Assembly: GCF_009913235.1 (NCBI RefSeq)
Contig: NZ_CP047897.1
Location: 4,277,001 to 4,341,000 of the forward strand
Direction: 5' to 3'
DNA: 64,000 bases
Source: Nibribacter ruber
GTDB lineage: Bacteria; Bacteroidota; Bacteroidia; Cytophagales; Hymenobacteraceae
How positions within the stretch are numbered: the first letter of the stretch is position 1; the number at the start of each line of letters is the position of its first letter. The notes under the pieces are model-generated. The model had not been told where the DNA came from and did not search any database. It worked only from the letters and a program-made list of their open reading frames with translations. Positions 24,403 to 33,324 of the stretch are shown here, one piece after another. Made by a program: the position numbers and the translations under genes.

Positions 24403-25434
24403 TTATTGAAAGTTACGCATTTTTTTCAAGAATTCCCGCAGGTGCAGGGGCTCTTCCAAGACCCGTATTTCCAGGTCCAGCTGGCTTAGTTCGTCCTTCA
24501 GCTCTTTCTTCACTTTCCTGAATTTGAGGTCCATCTGGCGCTCTGTGCCGGCAAACCGCTGGTAAAAGTTGGCCTGCGGCCCCGTCTGGAAATGCTGCAG
24601 TTCCCGCTCCAGTTCCTGAATTTGGTCATGGAGCAGTTTTAGGTAATACTGCAGCTGGTCTTCAGGTACTTGGTCTAAGTGGGCTTCTTCCAGGTGCAGG
24701 AACTCCATCTGTAGCCGTAGCAGCTCAAAAAAGTCATCCTGGTTGTAGGCGATGGTCACGCGCTTCATGGCTTCTTCTTTCCAGAGGCGCGTCTGTTCAT
24801 CCCGTTCCTTATCTGGGTGCAGGAGTTTGACCAGCGTGGTGTAAATCTTGCGGCTGGCTTTGGTGAGCGAGGTCAGCTCCAACTTCAGCTCTGTGGCCTG
24901 GGCTTTCTTCTTCTTGGCCTGCTGACGGGCTTTTTGCTGCGCTTCGCGGCGCTGCTGCTCCTGAACTTGCCATGCGTCATAGTCGTCTGGGTCAGGGGCC
25001 TGTTCTGGAGCATCGGGTACTTCATCCTCTGCTGTAGACACGGCGCTGGCCGCCTCTGGATTATACTGCGCATACAGGTCTTTCAAGTCATGGGCACCAT
25101 AGGTGTCTATGAGGTCGAAGGCCAGTTTCTCAATCAGGTAGGCAATTTTCTCTTTTTCCTGCTTCTGGAAGAACTCCAGATGGTACGCCCGGTCCAGCAG
25201 CCGCACAAAAGCCGTTCTTTTCTCCACCAGTTGCCGTATGAGCGGCTGCACTTCTTTCTGCACCCGCACCTGCGCCGCCGCCAAAGAAGCCCGCTGCTGC
25301 GCCAGCTGCTCTTTGAGGAAGTTGATTTTGGCTACGTGCTGGTTGAACTCCTGCTGCTGCGGAGTAGTCCCCGAGGTGCTTAAACCCGTGACGGTAGGGA
25401 AGTTCTCTTTCGCAGAGGGTTTGCGTTTGGCCAT
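24403..25434 (-). CDS. Coiled-coil protein with J domain-like (HPD) segment
   Basis: A 343-residue soluble protein dominated by predicted coiled coils rich in E, K, Q and R (about 30-80, 155-190 and 245-340). Around residues 200-250 lies a J-domain-like hairpin: SRKIYTTLVKLLHPDKERDE, with the HPD tripeptide that contacts DnaK, followed by a helix and IAYNQDDFFELL. An acidic, proline-rich linker (EDEVPDAPEQAPDPDDYD) precedes it. This suggests a DnaJ-like co-chaperone that could recruit Hsp70 to an unknown client, but the full four-helix J domain is not clearly seen. Cytoplasmic and apparently monocistronic. Confidence 0.75.
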   Translation of the reverse strand: MAKRKPSAKENFPTVTGLSTSGTTPQQQEFNQHVAKINFLKEQLAQQRASLAAAQVRVQKEVQPLIRQLVEKRTAFVRLLDRAYHLEFFQKQEKEKIAYLIEKLAFDLIDTYGAHDLKDLYAQYNPEAASAVSTAEDEVPDAPEQAPDPDDYDAWQVQEQQRREAQQKARQQAKKKKAQATELKLELTSLTKASRKIYTTLVKLLHPDKERDEQTRLWKEEAMKRVTIAYNQDDFFELLRLQMEFLHLEEAHLDQVPEDQLQYYLKLLHDQIQELERELQHFQTGPQANFYQRFAGTERQMDLKFRKVKKELKDELSQLDLEIRVLEEPLHLREFLKKMRNFQ

Positions 25435-25509
25435 GGAGCAAGGGAGGTTAGAAAGGTTCTTGGTTTACTGAGGTGTAAAGGTACTGGATTGCGGTTTGTT
25501 TTGGCTTTT

Positions 25510-25547
25510 CGTTTTTAGGCTGTTTTCTGGTAATTGGGCTGAAAACG
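25510..25547. repeat. Dispersed palindrome (family A)
   Basis: CGTTTTTAGGCTGTTTTC and TTGGGCTGAAAACG. It lies 76 bases upstream of the J-domain gene start. Confidence 0.85.
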
Positions 25548-25699
25548 GAGTTTCTATTCCTAAGAATTTTCTTTGAAAAAGGAGCGTATTCGTCTCCCTT
25601 TGAAGGGGGTAGGGGGATGATATGCGAGTCCTGAGTCTATAGCTCTATCCTAACATGGACTCTCCCCTTGATGATTGCCCACACGTGAGTCTGAAGCAG

Positions 25700-25773
25700 T
25701 GAGGATTCTCCCCTTGAGGATTGCCCAAACGAGAGTTTGAGGCACCGTGCGCAGCTCAGTAGAGGGGAGTTCA
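25700..25773 (+). repeat. MITE-like repeat (family E), copy 2
   Basis: Closely matches 12777-12850 (GATTCTCCCCTTGAGGATTG, AGTTTGAGGCA, GCGCAGCTCA, TAGAGGGG). A shorter related block (CTCTCCCCTTGATGATTGCC) precedes it at 25662. The gap 25435-26395 also holds a family D block (25591-25620) and the second family H copy (26164-26219); I see no gene in it. Confidence 0.75.
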
Positions 25774-26293
25774 CCCATGCTGGTCAAAACCCAAGCCGTT
25801 GTTGGTGTTTACACCAAAAAACAAGTTACCTCCTAACACCTTTTACTACCATCTTCTTCTTTCATACTTCCTGCCCAGGTTTGTCACTTTTCTCCTTGAT
25901 GAGAAAAGTAACCAAAAGAATCAAGAGCCCCCGAACTCGCTGCCGCTCAGACAGGCGGGGTCTCATCTTTCTGCACTTGGCTGATGTGATTCGTTTTATA
26001 GCTGGCTTATGACTTTGCCATTTGAAAAGACACTACTTGCTCCCTGCCCATGCTCCGGGCGCACAGCCAGGGCTGCCCTTCGCAAGGTCGGTCGGCTGAC
26101 GGATTGATGTTGGAGACGCTGTAATGCGTTTATGCGCTGGCGCGGTGTGTAAATTGCCATTGATTTTTTGTAGAGACAACGGCACCGCCTTGTCTCTGGC
26201 GCATTGCCCTCTTCTGCCAGCCTCCTAACCTTCTGCTGTTGCTCAAAGGACCTCGTAGCGTCCGGCAGGACTTGCGAGCGTCTGTGCCATGAA

Positions 26294-26333
26294 CCGTTTT
26301 TGGCTTGTTTTCTGGAAAATAGGCCAAAAACGG
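26294..26333. repeat. Dispersed palindrome (family A)
   Basis: CCGTTTTTGGCTTGTTTTC and GGAAAATAGGCCAAAAACGG. It provides the T-run of the PepD terminator. Confidence 0.9.
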
Positions 26334-26373
26334 CAAGGCCAGCGTCCAACTACTTGTCAAACACTGGCCTTGC
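26325..26373 (-). terminator. Intrinsic terminator after pepD
   Basis: On the minus strand GCAAGGCCAG and CTGGCCTTGC form the stem, followed at once by CGTTTTTGG from the family A copy. Confidence 0.85.
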
Positions 26374-26395
26374 TGTTATTGGGCTATCCATTAGC

Positions 26396-27865
26396 TTATG
26401 CTACCGCTGCTTTAGGCAGTCGTTGCAGGGTCTCTAGCAAAAAGCCCCAGAATTTCTGGACAGAGCTGATCTGTACTTTCTCATCAGGGGAGTGGGCGCC
26501 GGTGATGTTGGGCCCGAAGGAAATCATCTCCATGTCTGGGTAGTTGGTGCCCAGAATGCCGCACTCAAGTCCGGCGTGGCAGGCATTTACATGCGGCGCG
26601 CTTTGGAAGAGTTCCTGGTACAGGCCGCTCATTAGCTTAACAATGGTGGCGTCTGGTGCAGGTGCCCAGCCCGGGTACGCGCCTTTAAAGGTCACATTGG
26701 CGCCCGCCAGCTCAAAAGTAGATTTAATGGCATCAGCCAGGTCCAGCTTTTCACTGTCTACGGAGCTGCGGGTCAAGCACTGCAGGGAGTATTCGCCGTC
26801 TTTCACCAGCACGCGGGCCAGGTTGTTGGAGGTTTGCACCAGGCCTTCAATGGCCGGACTCATGCGATGAATGCCGTTGGGGCACGCATACACCACGCGC
26901 AACAACAGGTTCTGAAACTCCTGCGAAATGGCCAAGGAGGGCAAGTCAATGTGTTCGGCTTTAATCTCCAGGTTGGCATCAGTGAGGGCGTATTCTGCCT
27001 TCAGGACTTCGGCTTGTTTTTGGAGGAACTGCTCAAAGGCCTCGGCTTTCTCTTCGGGTACGGCCACTTCGGCAAAAGACTCTCTGGGGATGGCGTTGCG
27101 CAGGCTTCCGCCGTCAATGCTGTATACGCGCACGTTAAACTTGTCAGTGGCCTGGTACAACAGACGGTTCATGAGCTTGTTGGCGTTGCCGCGGCCTAGG
27201 TGAATGTCCATGCCCGAGTGCCCTCCGGTCAAGCCGGTTATGCTTAGTTTAAAGCCTACAAAGTCAAACGGAATGCTTTCAGAATTATACGTGCCCGTTG
27301 CCGTTACGTCAATGCCGCCGGCGCAGCCAATAGTAAGTTCCTGGTCGTTCTCGGTGTCCAGGTTCAACAGGATGGTGCCGTCCAGCAAGCCGCCTTTCAA
27401 GCCCATGGCGCCGGTCATGCCGGTTTCTTCGTCAATGGTGAACAGGGCTTCTAAGGCTGGGTGCGCAATGTCTGTAGAAGACAGCAACGCCATGATGGTG
27501 GCCACGCCAATGCCGTTGTCGGCGCCCAGGGTGGTGCCTTTGGCGCGTACCCAGTCACCGTCTACTTCCATCTGAATGCCTTGGGTGTTGAAATCGAAAT
27601 CAGTATCAGCGTTTTTCTGGTGCACCATGTCCAGGTGGCTTTGCAACACCAGGGTAGGACGGTCTTCCATGCCGGCGGTGGCGGGCTTCTTGATGATGAC
27701 GTTGCCCACCTCGTCGGTGAGGGTTTCCAGGTTCAGGCGCTTCCCGAAGTCCTGCATGAATGCAATCACGCGCTCTTCTTTCTTAGACGGTCTTGGTACC
27801 GCGTTCAAGGCTGCAAAATGTTGCCACAGGGCTTTGGGTTCTAAAGATTCTATCTGACTGCTCAT
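26396..27865 (-). CDS. pepD: Aminoacyl-histidine dipeptidase (PepD, M20 family)
   Basis: A 489-residue cytoplasmic zinc dipeptidase, also called beta-alanyl-histidine dipeptidase or peptidase D, that splits Xaa-His and other dipeptides. Length and motifs fit the family: zinc ligands in LQSHLDMVHQKN, the bridging Asp in LGADNGIGVA, the catalytic Glu pair in FTIDEETGMTGA, further ligands in GGHSGMDIHLGRGN (lid domain) and a C-terminal His in GITGAHSPDEKV. It follows the exported peptidases functionally by finishing imported dipeptides. No neighbour is cotranscribed. The start at 27865 agrees with the usual N-terminus (LEPKALWQHFAALNAVPRPS). Confidence 0.95.
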   Translation of the reverse strand: MSSQIESLEPKALWQHFAALNAVPRPSKKEERVIAFMQDFGKRLNLETLTDEVGNVIIKKPATAGMEDRPTLVLQSHLDMVHQKNADTDFDFNTQGIQMEVDGDWVRAKGTTLGADNGIGVATIMALLSSTDIAHPALEALFTIDEETGMTGAMGLKGGLLDGTILLNLDTENDQELTIGCAGGIDVTATGTYNSESIPFDFVGFKLSITGLTGGHSGMDIHLGRGNANKLMNRLLYQATDKFNVRVYSIDGGSLRNAIPRESFAEVAVPEEKAEAFEQFLQKQAEVLKAEYALTDANLEIKAEHIDLPSLAISQEFQNLLLRVVYACPNGIHRMSPAIEGLVQTSNNLARVLVKDGEYSLQCLTRSSVDSEKLDLADAIKSTFELAGANVTFKGAYPGWAPAPDATIVKLMSGLYQELFQSAPHVNACHAGLECGILGTNYPDMEMISFGPNITGAHSPDEKVQISSVQKFWGFLLETLQRLPKAAVA

Positions 27866-27990
27866 ACTGTTTCTTTTGGTTAGCCCTGCCGCCCAGAGAC
27901 AAATTCTTCTGGAAGAAGGGATTCTGTTTCGGAGGTAAAGGTAGCAAACGGTTTTGACTCAGAAAGCCAGAGTTGCCTATAAACAGCCTT

Positions 27991-28028
27991 CGTTTTTGGC
28001 CTATTTTCCAGAAAACAAGCCAAAAACG
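27991..28028. repeat. Dispersed palindrome (family A)
   Basis: CGTTTTTGGCCTATTTTC and GAAAACAAGCCAAAAACG, between divergent genes, so it cannot be a 3' terminator here. A TCACTCATTCACTCATTCAC run follows at 28124-28145, ending eight bases before the next start codon. Confidence 0.9.
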
Positions 28029-28152
28029 GTATGCTCCCAGATACTACCTTCAAGGATCCTCAACAAAACCCTGCTTCCCAAAAAAGGTAAAAGAAGAGTA
28101 AAAACCATACATATTCATTCAATCACTCATTCACTCATTCACTCAATAAAAT

Positions 28153-29103
28153 ATGAGCAAGAAAAACAAAGCGGCGTTTTATGAAGCCTACGGCGATGCC
28201 GGTCAGATAAAAATAGGGGAACTGGACCTGCCCGAAGTAAAAGAAGGCGAAGTGCTGGTGCGCGTGAAAGCCGCCGGAGTAAACCCGGTAGACTCTGCCG
28301 TGCGCGAAGGCTGGCTCAAAGACTTTCTGCCCCTGAACTTCCCGGCCATACCGGGCTGGGACGTAGCCGGCGTGGTGGAAGAAGTGGGCTTTAGTGCCCG
28401 CCGTTTCAAACCCGGCGACGAGGTCTACGCCTATGCCCGCCGGCCCACGGTCCAGCACGGCACCTTTGCCCAGTACCTAGTCATTCCGGAAAGTTATCTG
28501 GCCCACAAACCCCAAAACCTGAGTTTTGAAGAAGCAGCTGGCATTCCGTTGGTAGGTTTGACGGCGTATCAGTCTTTGTTTGATGCAGGCAGTTTGCAGG
28601 CAGGGCAAACGGTCTTGATTCTGGGGGCCTCTGGGGGCGTGGGCAGTCTGGGCATTCAACTGGCCAAAGAAAAAGGAGCGACCGTGATTGGCGTGGCCAG
28701 CCAAAAAAACCACCAATTCATGAAGAACCTGGGCGCGGACCATACCGTGGACTACAAAGACACCCATGTAGGCCAGGCAGTGAAAGCTTTGGCGCCAGAG
28801 GGTGTTGACCTGATCTTTGACGCGGCCAGCGGCGAAACCCTCACTCAAAGCCTGGAAGCACTCAAGCCCAACGGCAAACTAGTCTCCATCTTAAACCAAG
28901 GGCAGGACCTGGACAAGAGCATCAACTTCCAATACGTCTTTGTAGAACCCAACTCCACGCAACTGGAGCACCTGCGTGCATTGGCAGAGGCCGGTAAACT
29001 AAAAGTGCACGTGAGCGGCACCTACTCCTTAAACGAGACGGCAGAAGCCATGCGCCAGATAGAAACTCATCATACCACCGGCAAGATTGTGATCCTTCCG
29101 TGA
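28153..29103 (+). CDS. NADP-dependent oxidoreductase (zinc-free MDR, quinone reductase-like)
   Basis: A 316-residue medium-chain dehydrogenase/reductase without structural or catalytic zinc ligands, matching the quinone oxidoreductase group. It has the N-terminal GroES-like domain (LVRVKAAGVNPVDSAVREG, IPGWDVAGVVEEVG) and a Rossmann domain with the NADPH motif LILGASGGVGSLGIQLAK around residues 150-170. It probably reduces quinones or reactive carbonyls in the cytoplasm. A run of TCACTCAT repeats lies directly before the ATG, leaving little room for a normal ribosome binding site. No terminator follows, only GGACTGTCCCCTGACAGTCC dyads. Confidence 0.9.
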   Translation: MSKKNKAAFYEAYGDAGQIKIGELDLPEVKEGEVLVRVKAAGVNPVDSAVREGWLKDFLPLNFPAIPGWDVAGVVEEVGFSARRFKPGDEVYAYARRPTVQHGTFAQYLVIPESYLAHKPQNLSFEEAAGIPLVGLTAYQSLFDAGSLQAGQTVLILGASGGVGSLGIQLAKEKGATVIGVASQKNHQFMKNLGADHTVDYKDTHVGQAVKALAPEGVDLIFDAASGETLTQSLEALKPNGKLVSILNQGQDLDKSINFQYVFVEPNSTQLEHLRALAEAGKLKVHVSGTYSLNETAEAMRQIETHHTTGKIVILP

Positions 29104-29121
29104 TTAAGAATTTTCCCTCTC

Positions 29122-29208
29122 CTTGGACTGTCCCCTGACAGTCCAACCCGGTTTCCCTAGCCTCCACTATTCATTCTAGTGCCGGTCTGTCAGGGGACAG
29201 TCTGGGGC
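29122..29208. repeat. Two related CTGTCAGGGGACAGT-type dyads
   Basis: TTGGACTGTCCCCTGACAGT (29123-29142, completed by CCAA) and CTGTCAGGGGACAGTC (29187-29202) are copies in opposite orientation. They lack a T-run and are probably not terminators. Confidence 0.6.
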
Positions 29209-29236
29209 GATAGGGCATCAAGGAGGGATCTCCCTG

Positions 29237-29276
29237 GCGATTTTGGCCTCATTTCCAGGAAACAGGCCAAAATCGC
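29237..29276. repeat. Dispersed palindrome (family A), variant
   Basis: GCGATTTTGGCCTC and CAGGCCAAAATCGC. The consensus CGTTTTTGG is CGATTTTGG here, with the matching change CCAAAATCG. Confidence 0.85.
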
Positions 29277-29505
29277 TTTGCCCTTTCCCTGCTTCAGGCA
29301 GGCAGCTTGGAACAGGGAAAGGGCAAGTTTATACACTGTGTTTCTTACTTCGGCCAGGTAGCGCAAGCTGAAAGCTTACCTCTTAGGTGCCTACAAGCTG
29401 GCGGGAGGCATATGCATTATTTAAGTTCCACATCTTCACATCTCCAAATTTCCAAAACTCCTGCAAGAATCCTGCGGACTAGGTAGGCAGAGGCTACTTG
29501 CAGAA

Positions 29506-29549
29506 ATTCGGTTTTAGCCTCTTTTCCCGGAATCAGGCCAAAAATGAAT
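29506..29549. repeat. Degenerate dispersed palindrome (family A)
   Basis: ATTCGGTTTTAGCCTC and CAGGCCAAAAATGAAT; pairing is imperfect but the outer ATTC/GAAT is kept. Confidence 0.7.
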
Positions 29550-29563
29550 TCAACCTCAGCAAT

Positions 29564-29608
29564 AAAAACAAAGCCGCCACGGTCCTCAGAACCGCGGCGG
29601 CTTTGTTT
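29564..29608 (-). terminator. Intrinsic terminator after the 29627 aldo/keto reductase
   Basis: On the minus strand CAAAGCCGCC and GGCGGCTTTG form the stem, followed by TTTTT. Confidence 0.88.
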
Positions 29609-29626
29609 CAGGCGGCAGGAAACGGT

Positions 29627-30610
29627 TTACTTGTCTACCAACTTGTACTGTTCTGGATTGTAGCGCTCGCCTACGTTAGGGTACTGGTTTACTAAATCTT
29701 GCAGGCCTTGCAGGTCAGAAGAGGTGAGTTGTACGTCTACGGCGGCGGCGTTTTCTTCTAAGTACTTCCGGCGTTTGGTGCCAGGTATGGGAATGATGTG
29801 CTCGCCTTGCGCCAAGACCCAAGCTAAGGCCAACTGGGCGGGAGTGCATTGTTTGTCAGCCGCGAAACGGGAGAAGGCTTGCGCTAGCTTCTGGTTGTTG
29901 TCCCAGTTGTCCTGGTTCTGGAACCGGGGAAGCGACTTGCGCATGTCATGGTCGGGGAGGTTCTGCATTTCAACAGTATTCGTCACCAAACCCCGCACCA
30001 GCGGACTGAACGGCACAAACGCGATGCCCAGCTCTTTGCAAACGGGTATAACCTGTTCCTCTGCGTCACGGGTCAGTAAAGAAAACTCTGACTGCACGGC
30101 TGCAATGGGATGGACGACGTGCGCTTTCCTGATGGAAGCCGGTGAGGCTTCTGACAAACCCAAATACCGCACCTTGCCTTCCTGCACTAATTGCGCCATG
30201 GCTCCCACCATTTCCTCCACGGGTACCTTGGGGTCTATGCGATGAGCGTAGTATAAGTCAATCACGTCTACCTTCAGGCGTTTCAGGCTGCCTTCAATAG
30301 CGGTGCGCAGGTACGCCGGGGAGCCGTCAAACTCCATCTTGCCGCCAGCGCCCTGCTTAAACCCGAACTTGGTGGCAATGAAAATCTTGTCGCGGTGAGG
30401 AGCCAGCACTTTTGAGATGAGTTCTTCGTTGTGGTGCGGACCGTACACATCGGCGGTGTCCCAGAAGTTGATGCCCAGTTCCAGTGCCCTATGCAGGGTG
30501 GCGATGGATTCTTCATCGTTTCTGGTGCCGTAGGCCTGGCTCATGCCCATGCAACCTAAGCCAATGGCAGATACTTTTTCTCCGGTATTCCCTAGTTGTC
30601 TGTATTTCAT
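29627..30610 (-). CDS. Aldo/keto reductase
   Basis: A 327-residue aldo/keto reductase of the AKR13-like group. It shows [14 protein letters not shown], the catalytic Asp and Tyr in [15 protein letters not shown], Lys in [10 protein letters not shown], His in DLYYAHRID and the cofactor-binding [16 protein letters not shown] near the C-terminus. The substrate is not predictable; relatives reduce a range of aldehydes, including methylglyoxal. It differs clearly from the other two reductases in this window (19531 and 44901). It has its own terminator; the RAYT-type repeat and then the permease gene lie upstream. Confidence 0.9.
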   Translation of the reverse strand: MKYRQLGNTGEKVSAIGLGCMGMSQAYGTRNDEESIATLHRALELGINFWDTADVYGPHHNEELISKVLAPHRDKIFIATKFGFKQGAGGKMEFDGSPAYLRTAIEGSLKRLKVDVIDLYYAHRIDPKVPVEEMVGAMAQLVQEGKVRYLGLSEASPASIRKAHVVHPIAAVQSEFSLLTRDAEEQVIPVCKELGIAFVPFSPLVRGLVTNTVEMQNLPDHDMRKSLPRFQNQDNWDNNQKLAQAFSRFAADKQCTPAQLALAWVLAQGEHIIPIPGTKRRKYLEENAAAVDVQLTSSDLQGLQDLVNQYPNVGERYNPEQYKLVDK

Positions 30611-30703
30611 GATGCTTCTTTTTATCCTCAGTTTAGAACTTCTTTTTACGAGAGGGTCAACAAACAGGCTCAGTCAAGTGTTTATGCACATGAAACTGCA
30701 ATA

Positions 30704-30871
30704 CTCGCTCGCCTCTGGCAAGTGTGGGTTACCTGCGGCGTCCTGCCGCTATAGATTTATGGCAGGGGCTCCACGTTTTTAATGAAACGCGGCCGCATTA
30801 AACTTATTCGGTGAAATATAGTTCCAACGGCCAGAGGCCGCAGGGAACCCACACTCGCCAGAGGCGAGCGA
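30704..30871. repeat. Solitary RAYT-type repeat pair (family B)
   Basis: CTCGCTCGCCTCTGGCAAGT at one end and CACTCGCCAGAGGCGAGCGA at the other, with inner CCTGCGGCGTCCTGCCGCT and GGCCAGAGGCCGCAGG. It is larger and more diverged than the two copies flanking the transposase 10 kb away. Confidence 0.85.
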
Positions 30872-30878
30872 GAAACCT

Positions 30879-32249
30879 TTAAGAATTCTTTTGAGGGCTT
30901 GATAAAGGCGCATCTGCCCGGAACGGCCATTCTTGCTGCACCTTGGCTTTTATCATATACACCACAGCGCCCAAGGTGATGACCACCAAACCAGACAAGA
31001 CCATGTTCCAGCCGGTGGATAGCAGGATGCCGGCCCACATGAGCAGGGCCAGTAGTACGGGCAGCGGGTACAAGGGCATCTTGTACGGGAAATCTTGGAT
31101 TGACCTTTTCTTGTGCAGCAAAAGCAGCCCCACGGCCTGGCCCATGAACTGGATGAGAATGCGCATGGCCAGAATGGCACTAATTACGTCTGCCAACCTG
31201 AACAGCAAACTAAACACAAAGGCCACCGCCCCCAGAAACAGTAGAGAGATGTGAGGGAAATGTTTGGTAGGGTGCAACCGGGCGAAGACCTTAAAGAATG
31301 CGCCGTCCACGGCCGCCGCGTACGGTATTCTGCTATACCCCAACGTTGCCGAAAACACAGACGCAAAGGCCACCCATAAAATCAAGACGGTGGCAATGGT
31401 GGCTGCGGTCTGGCCCATTAAGCGTTGCACAAACACACTCACCACAAACTCATACTCCTTGGCCTCCTGCCACGGCACCACGCTCACCACGCTCACGTTC
31501 ATCATGAGGTACAGTACCGCAATACCCGCAATGGAGATGAACATGCTGCGCGGAATGTTTCTGGACGGATCCTTGATTTCGGCTCCCAGATGGCAGACGT
31601 TGTAGTAGCCCAGATAACTGTACACCGTTTTCACGCTGGCAAACCCGATGGCGGCCACAAAGGCATAATTCACCGTGAGGCCCTGGTTCATGTCTTTTAT
31701 TGGTTGCAGGAAGTTTCCGTGTACCAGGCCGCCCCCAATAATCCAGCCCATGGTGAGCAAAACGCCTCCCCAGAGCAGCACGCTGATCTTGCCAATGGCT
31801 TCAATCTTGCGGTACAGCATGATTACAATCAGAATCACCAATGCCCCGCTTACCAGTTTAGAAGTGACGGTGGTCAAGGGCACCAGATAGGAGAAGTAGG
31901 AGGCAAAGCCAATCGCCGCCGAGGCAATGACCAAAGGGGCCTGAATCATGGTTTGCCACACAAACAGGAAGCTCATAAAACGGCCCATGCCTTTCTCGCC
32001 GTAGGCCTCCTTTAGGAAATTATAACTGCCACCGGCCCTCGGGAAGGCGGCCCCCAGCTCGCTCCACACCATGGCATCTACAATGGACAAAGCCGCCCCT
32101 GCCAACCAGGCATACAGGAAGTAGGGTCCGTTCATCATGCCAATGACCATGGGCAGCGTGATGAACGGACCAATGCCTACCATGTCAATCATGTTGATGG
32201 CCGTGGCTTGCGCCAGCTCCAGGCGTCTTTCTAAGTTAGGTGCAGACAT
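30879..32249 (-). CDS. APC family amino acid permease
   Basis: A 456-residue integral membrane transporter of the amino acid-polyamine-organocation superfamily with about 12 hydrophobic segments. The first helix carries the family's unwound glycine motif (INMIDMVGIGPFITLPMVIG), and ARAGGSYNFLKEAYG-like sequence (FPRAGGSYNFLKEAYGEKG) after helix 2-3 is typical. It most resembles LAT-type or basic amino acid exchangers; the substrate is undetermined. The gene ends eight bases from a family B repeat and has a family A copy 118 bases upstream of its start. No terminator separate from these repeats is seen. Confidence 0.88.
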   Translation of the reverse strand: MSAPNLERRLELAQATAINMIDMVGIGPFITLPMVIGMMNGPYFLYAWLAGAALSIVDAMVWSELGAAFPRAGGSYNFLKEAYGEKGMGRFMSFLFVWQTMIQAPLVIASAAIGFASYFSYLVPLTTVTSKLVSGALVILIVIMLYRKIEAIGKISVLLWGGVLLTMGWIIGGGLVHGNFLQPIKDMNQGLTVNYAFVAAIGFASVKTVYSYLGYYNVCHLGAEIKDPSRNIPRSMFISIAGIAVLYLMMNVSVVSVVPWQEAKEYEFVVSVFVQRLMGQTAATIATVLILWVAFASVFSATLGYSRIPYAAAVDGAFFKVFARLHPTKHFPHISLLFLGAVAFVFSLLFRLADVISAILAMRILIQFMGQAVGLLLLHKKRSIQDFPYKMPLYPLPVLLALLMWAGILLSTGWNMVLSGLVVITLGAVVYMIKAKVQQEWPFRADAPLSSPQKNS

Positions 32250-32367
32250 GTAGAAGTTTCGTCAAATAAGTAGGGATGGTTCCGTATCCTAAAGATGCAA
32301 AAATTACCGAATCAGCTTCATGCAAAGCCAGTATCCCTCGGTAAATCTGGGAATATCGGTTAGTTGT

Positions 32368-32405
32368 CGTTTTTGGGTTGTTTTCTGGGAAATGGGCTAA
32401 AAATG
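32368..32405. repeat. Degenerate dispersed palindrome (family A)
   Basis: CGTTTTTGGGTTGTTTTC and GGGAAATGGGCTAAAAATG upstream of the permease. Confidence 0.75.
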
Positions 32406-32739
32406 ATGCCCCACCCCAACCCCTCCCCGTGGAGAGGGGCTTTTGATCTGCTAGGGTGAACACCCGTCTAAAGCGCTACCTTCAAAGGGGAATCTGCGTT
32501 TAGCAATGGTCCTTGGCACAGACGCTCGCAGGAGCTGCACACGGCTATTTTTTAGTACTTAGTTCTGAGTCTAGCGTTCTAGGTCTGAAAGGACCTCTTC
32601 TTCCTTTCTCCTCTCCAAGGGTACCTTACCAACAAGCGTAGGTTGAGGCCACTCACTTCCTCAGGGCAGTCTCAGACTGCCCGCCATGGTGGGTCCAAGT
32701 TATAAACTTGAACCAGGCATGGGAAAGGGAATAAAGCAA

Positions 32740-32993
32740 CCGTGCGCAGCACGCGTGACTCTGCATCGACAGGAACCGCAATTGCCTGCAACCAGCTAAT
32801 AAATAAACCAGCCTTAACAGAATTGGGACCGAAACCAGTCCTGGTCCTGAGCGCCTCTGGTGTTTGTGCGCCGCGGTGAGCGGCGGCAGGGACAAAGTCC
32901 CACAAACAACAGCAGTGCGAAGGGACAGGACGGGGCCCCGCGGCCGTGAGCGCTTAGCGGAAGAAATGAAACAAGACAGTGGGTTCGCACCGG
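32740..32993 (-). repeat. Long GC-rich intergenic repeat (family C), copy 2
   Basis: Inverted relative to 3408-3661 with long identical blocks. The surrounding gap (32250-33324) is gene-free and also holds a GGGCAGTCTCAGACTGCCC dyad (32664-32682), and family D blocks at 32454-32500 and 33137-33175 (AAACACCCCCTTGCCCCCTC). Confidence 0.8.
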
Positions 32994-33204
32994 AACAGGC
33001 GGCACTGCCAAGGGAAAGGCCAACGGAATTGCAAAAGACCAGTAGCAAAAGGATAACTGGTGGAAAAGTCTAAAGTCTGGTACGGCAATCAGAAAATGCG
33101 ATAGGTTTTACCCTAGAACAGAGAAAGAATCAACTGGTGTAAACACCCCCTTGCCCCCTCAAAGGGGGAATCCCCCAGCAAAGAAGCTTAAAAAGAAAAC
33201 CCTC

Positions 33205-33242
33205 GTTTTTGGCTTGTTTCCTAAGAAACAAGCCAAAAACGC
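33205..33242. repeat. Dispersed palindrome (family A), perfect stem
   Basis: CGTTTTTGGCTTGTTTC and GAAACAAGCCAAAAACG pair over all 17 bases around CTAA. CTTG/CAAG replaces the commoner CCTG/CAGG, a matched change. It lies 30 bases upstream of a -7 element. Confidence 0.95.
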
Positions 33243-33251
33243 CACTACTTC

Positions 33252-33280
33252 TTAAACTTTGCAAATCTCCCTTATCTTTG
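33252..33280 (+). promoter_or_regulatory. Promoter of the first GH92 gene
   Basis: TATCTTTG (33273-33280) matches TAnnTTTG; TTA (33252-33254) is a possible -33. The ATG follows 44 bases later. Confidence 0.5.
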
Positions 33281-33324
33281 AAAACCATCAGACCAGCTCT
33301 TCATATAAGCCTTACACCATTCTC

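Noticed and set aside
29122-29208. Terminator for the quinone oxidoreductase gene
   Set aside because: The dyads lack a following T-run in either direction.
32653-33048. 131-codon minus-strand frame
   Set aside because: It reads through the inverted family C copy.
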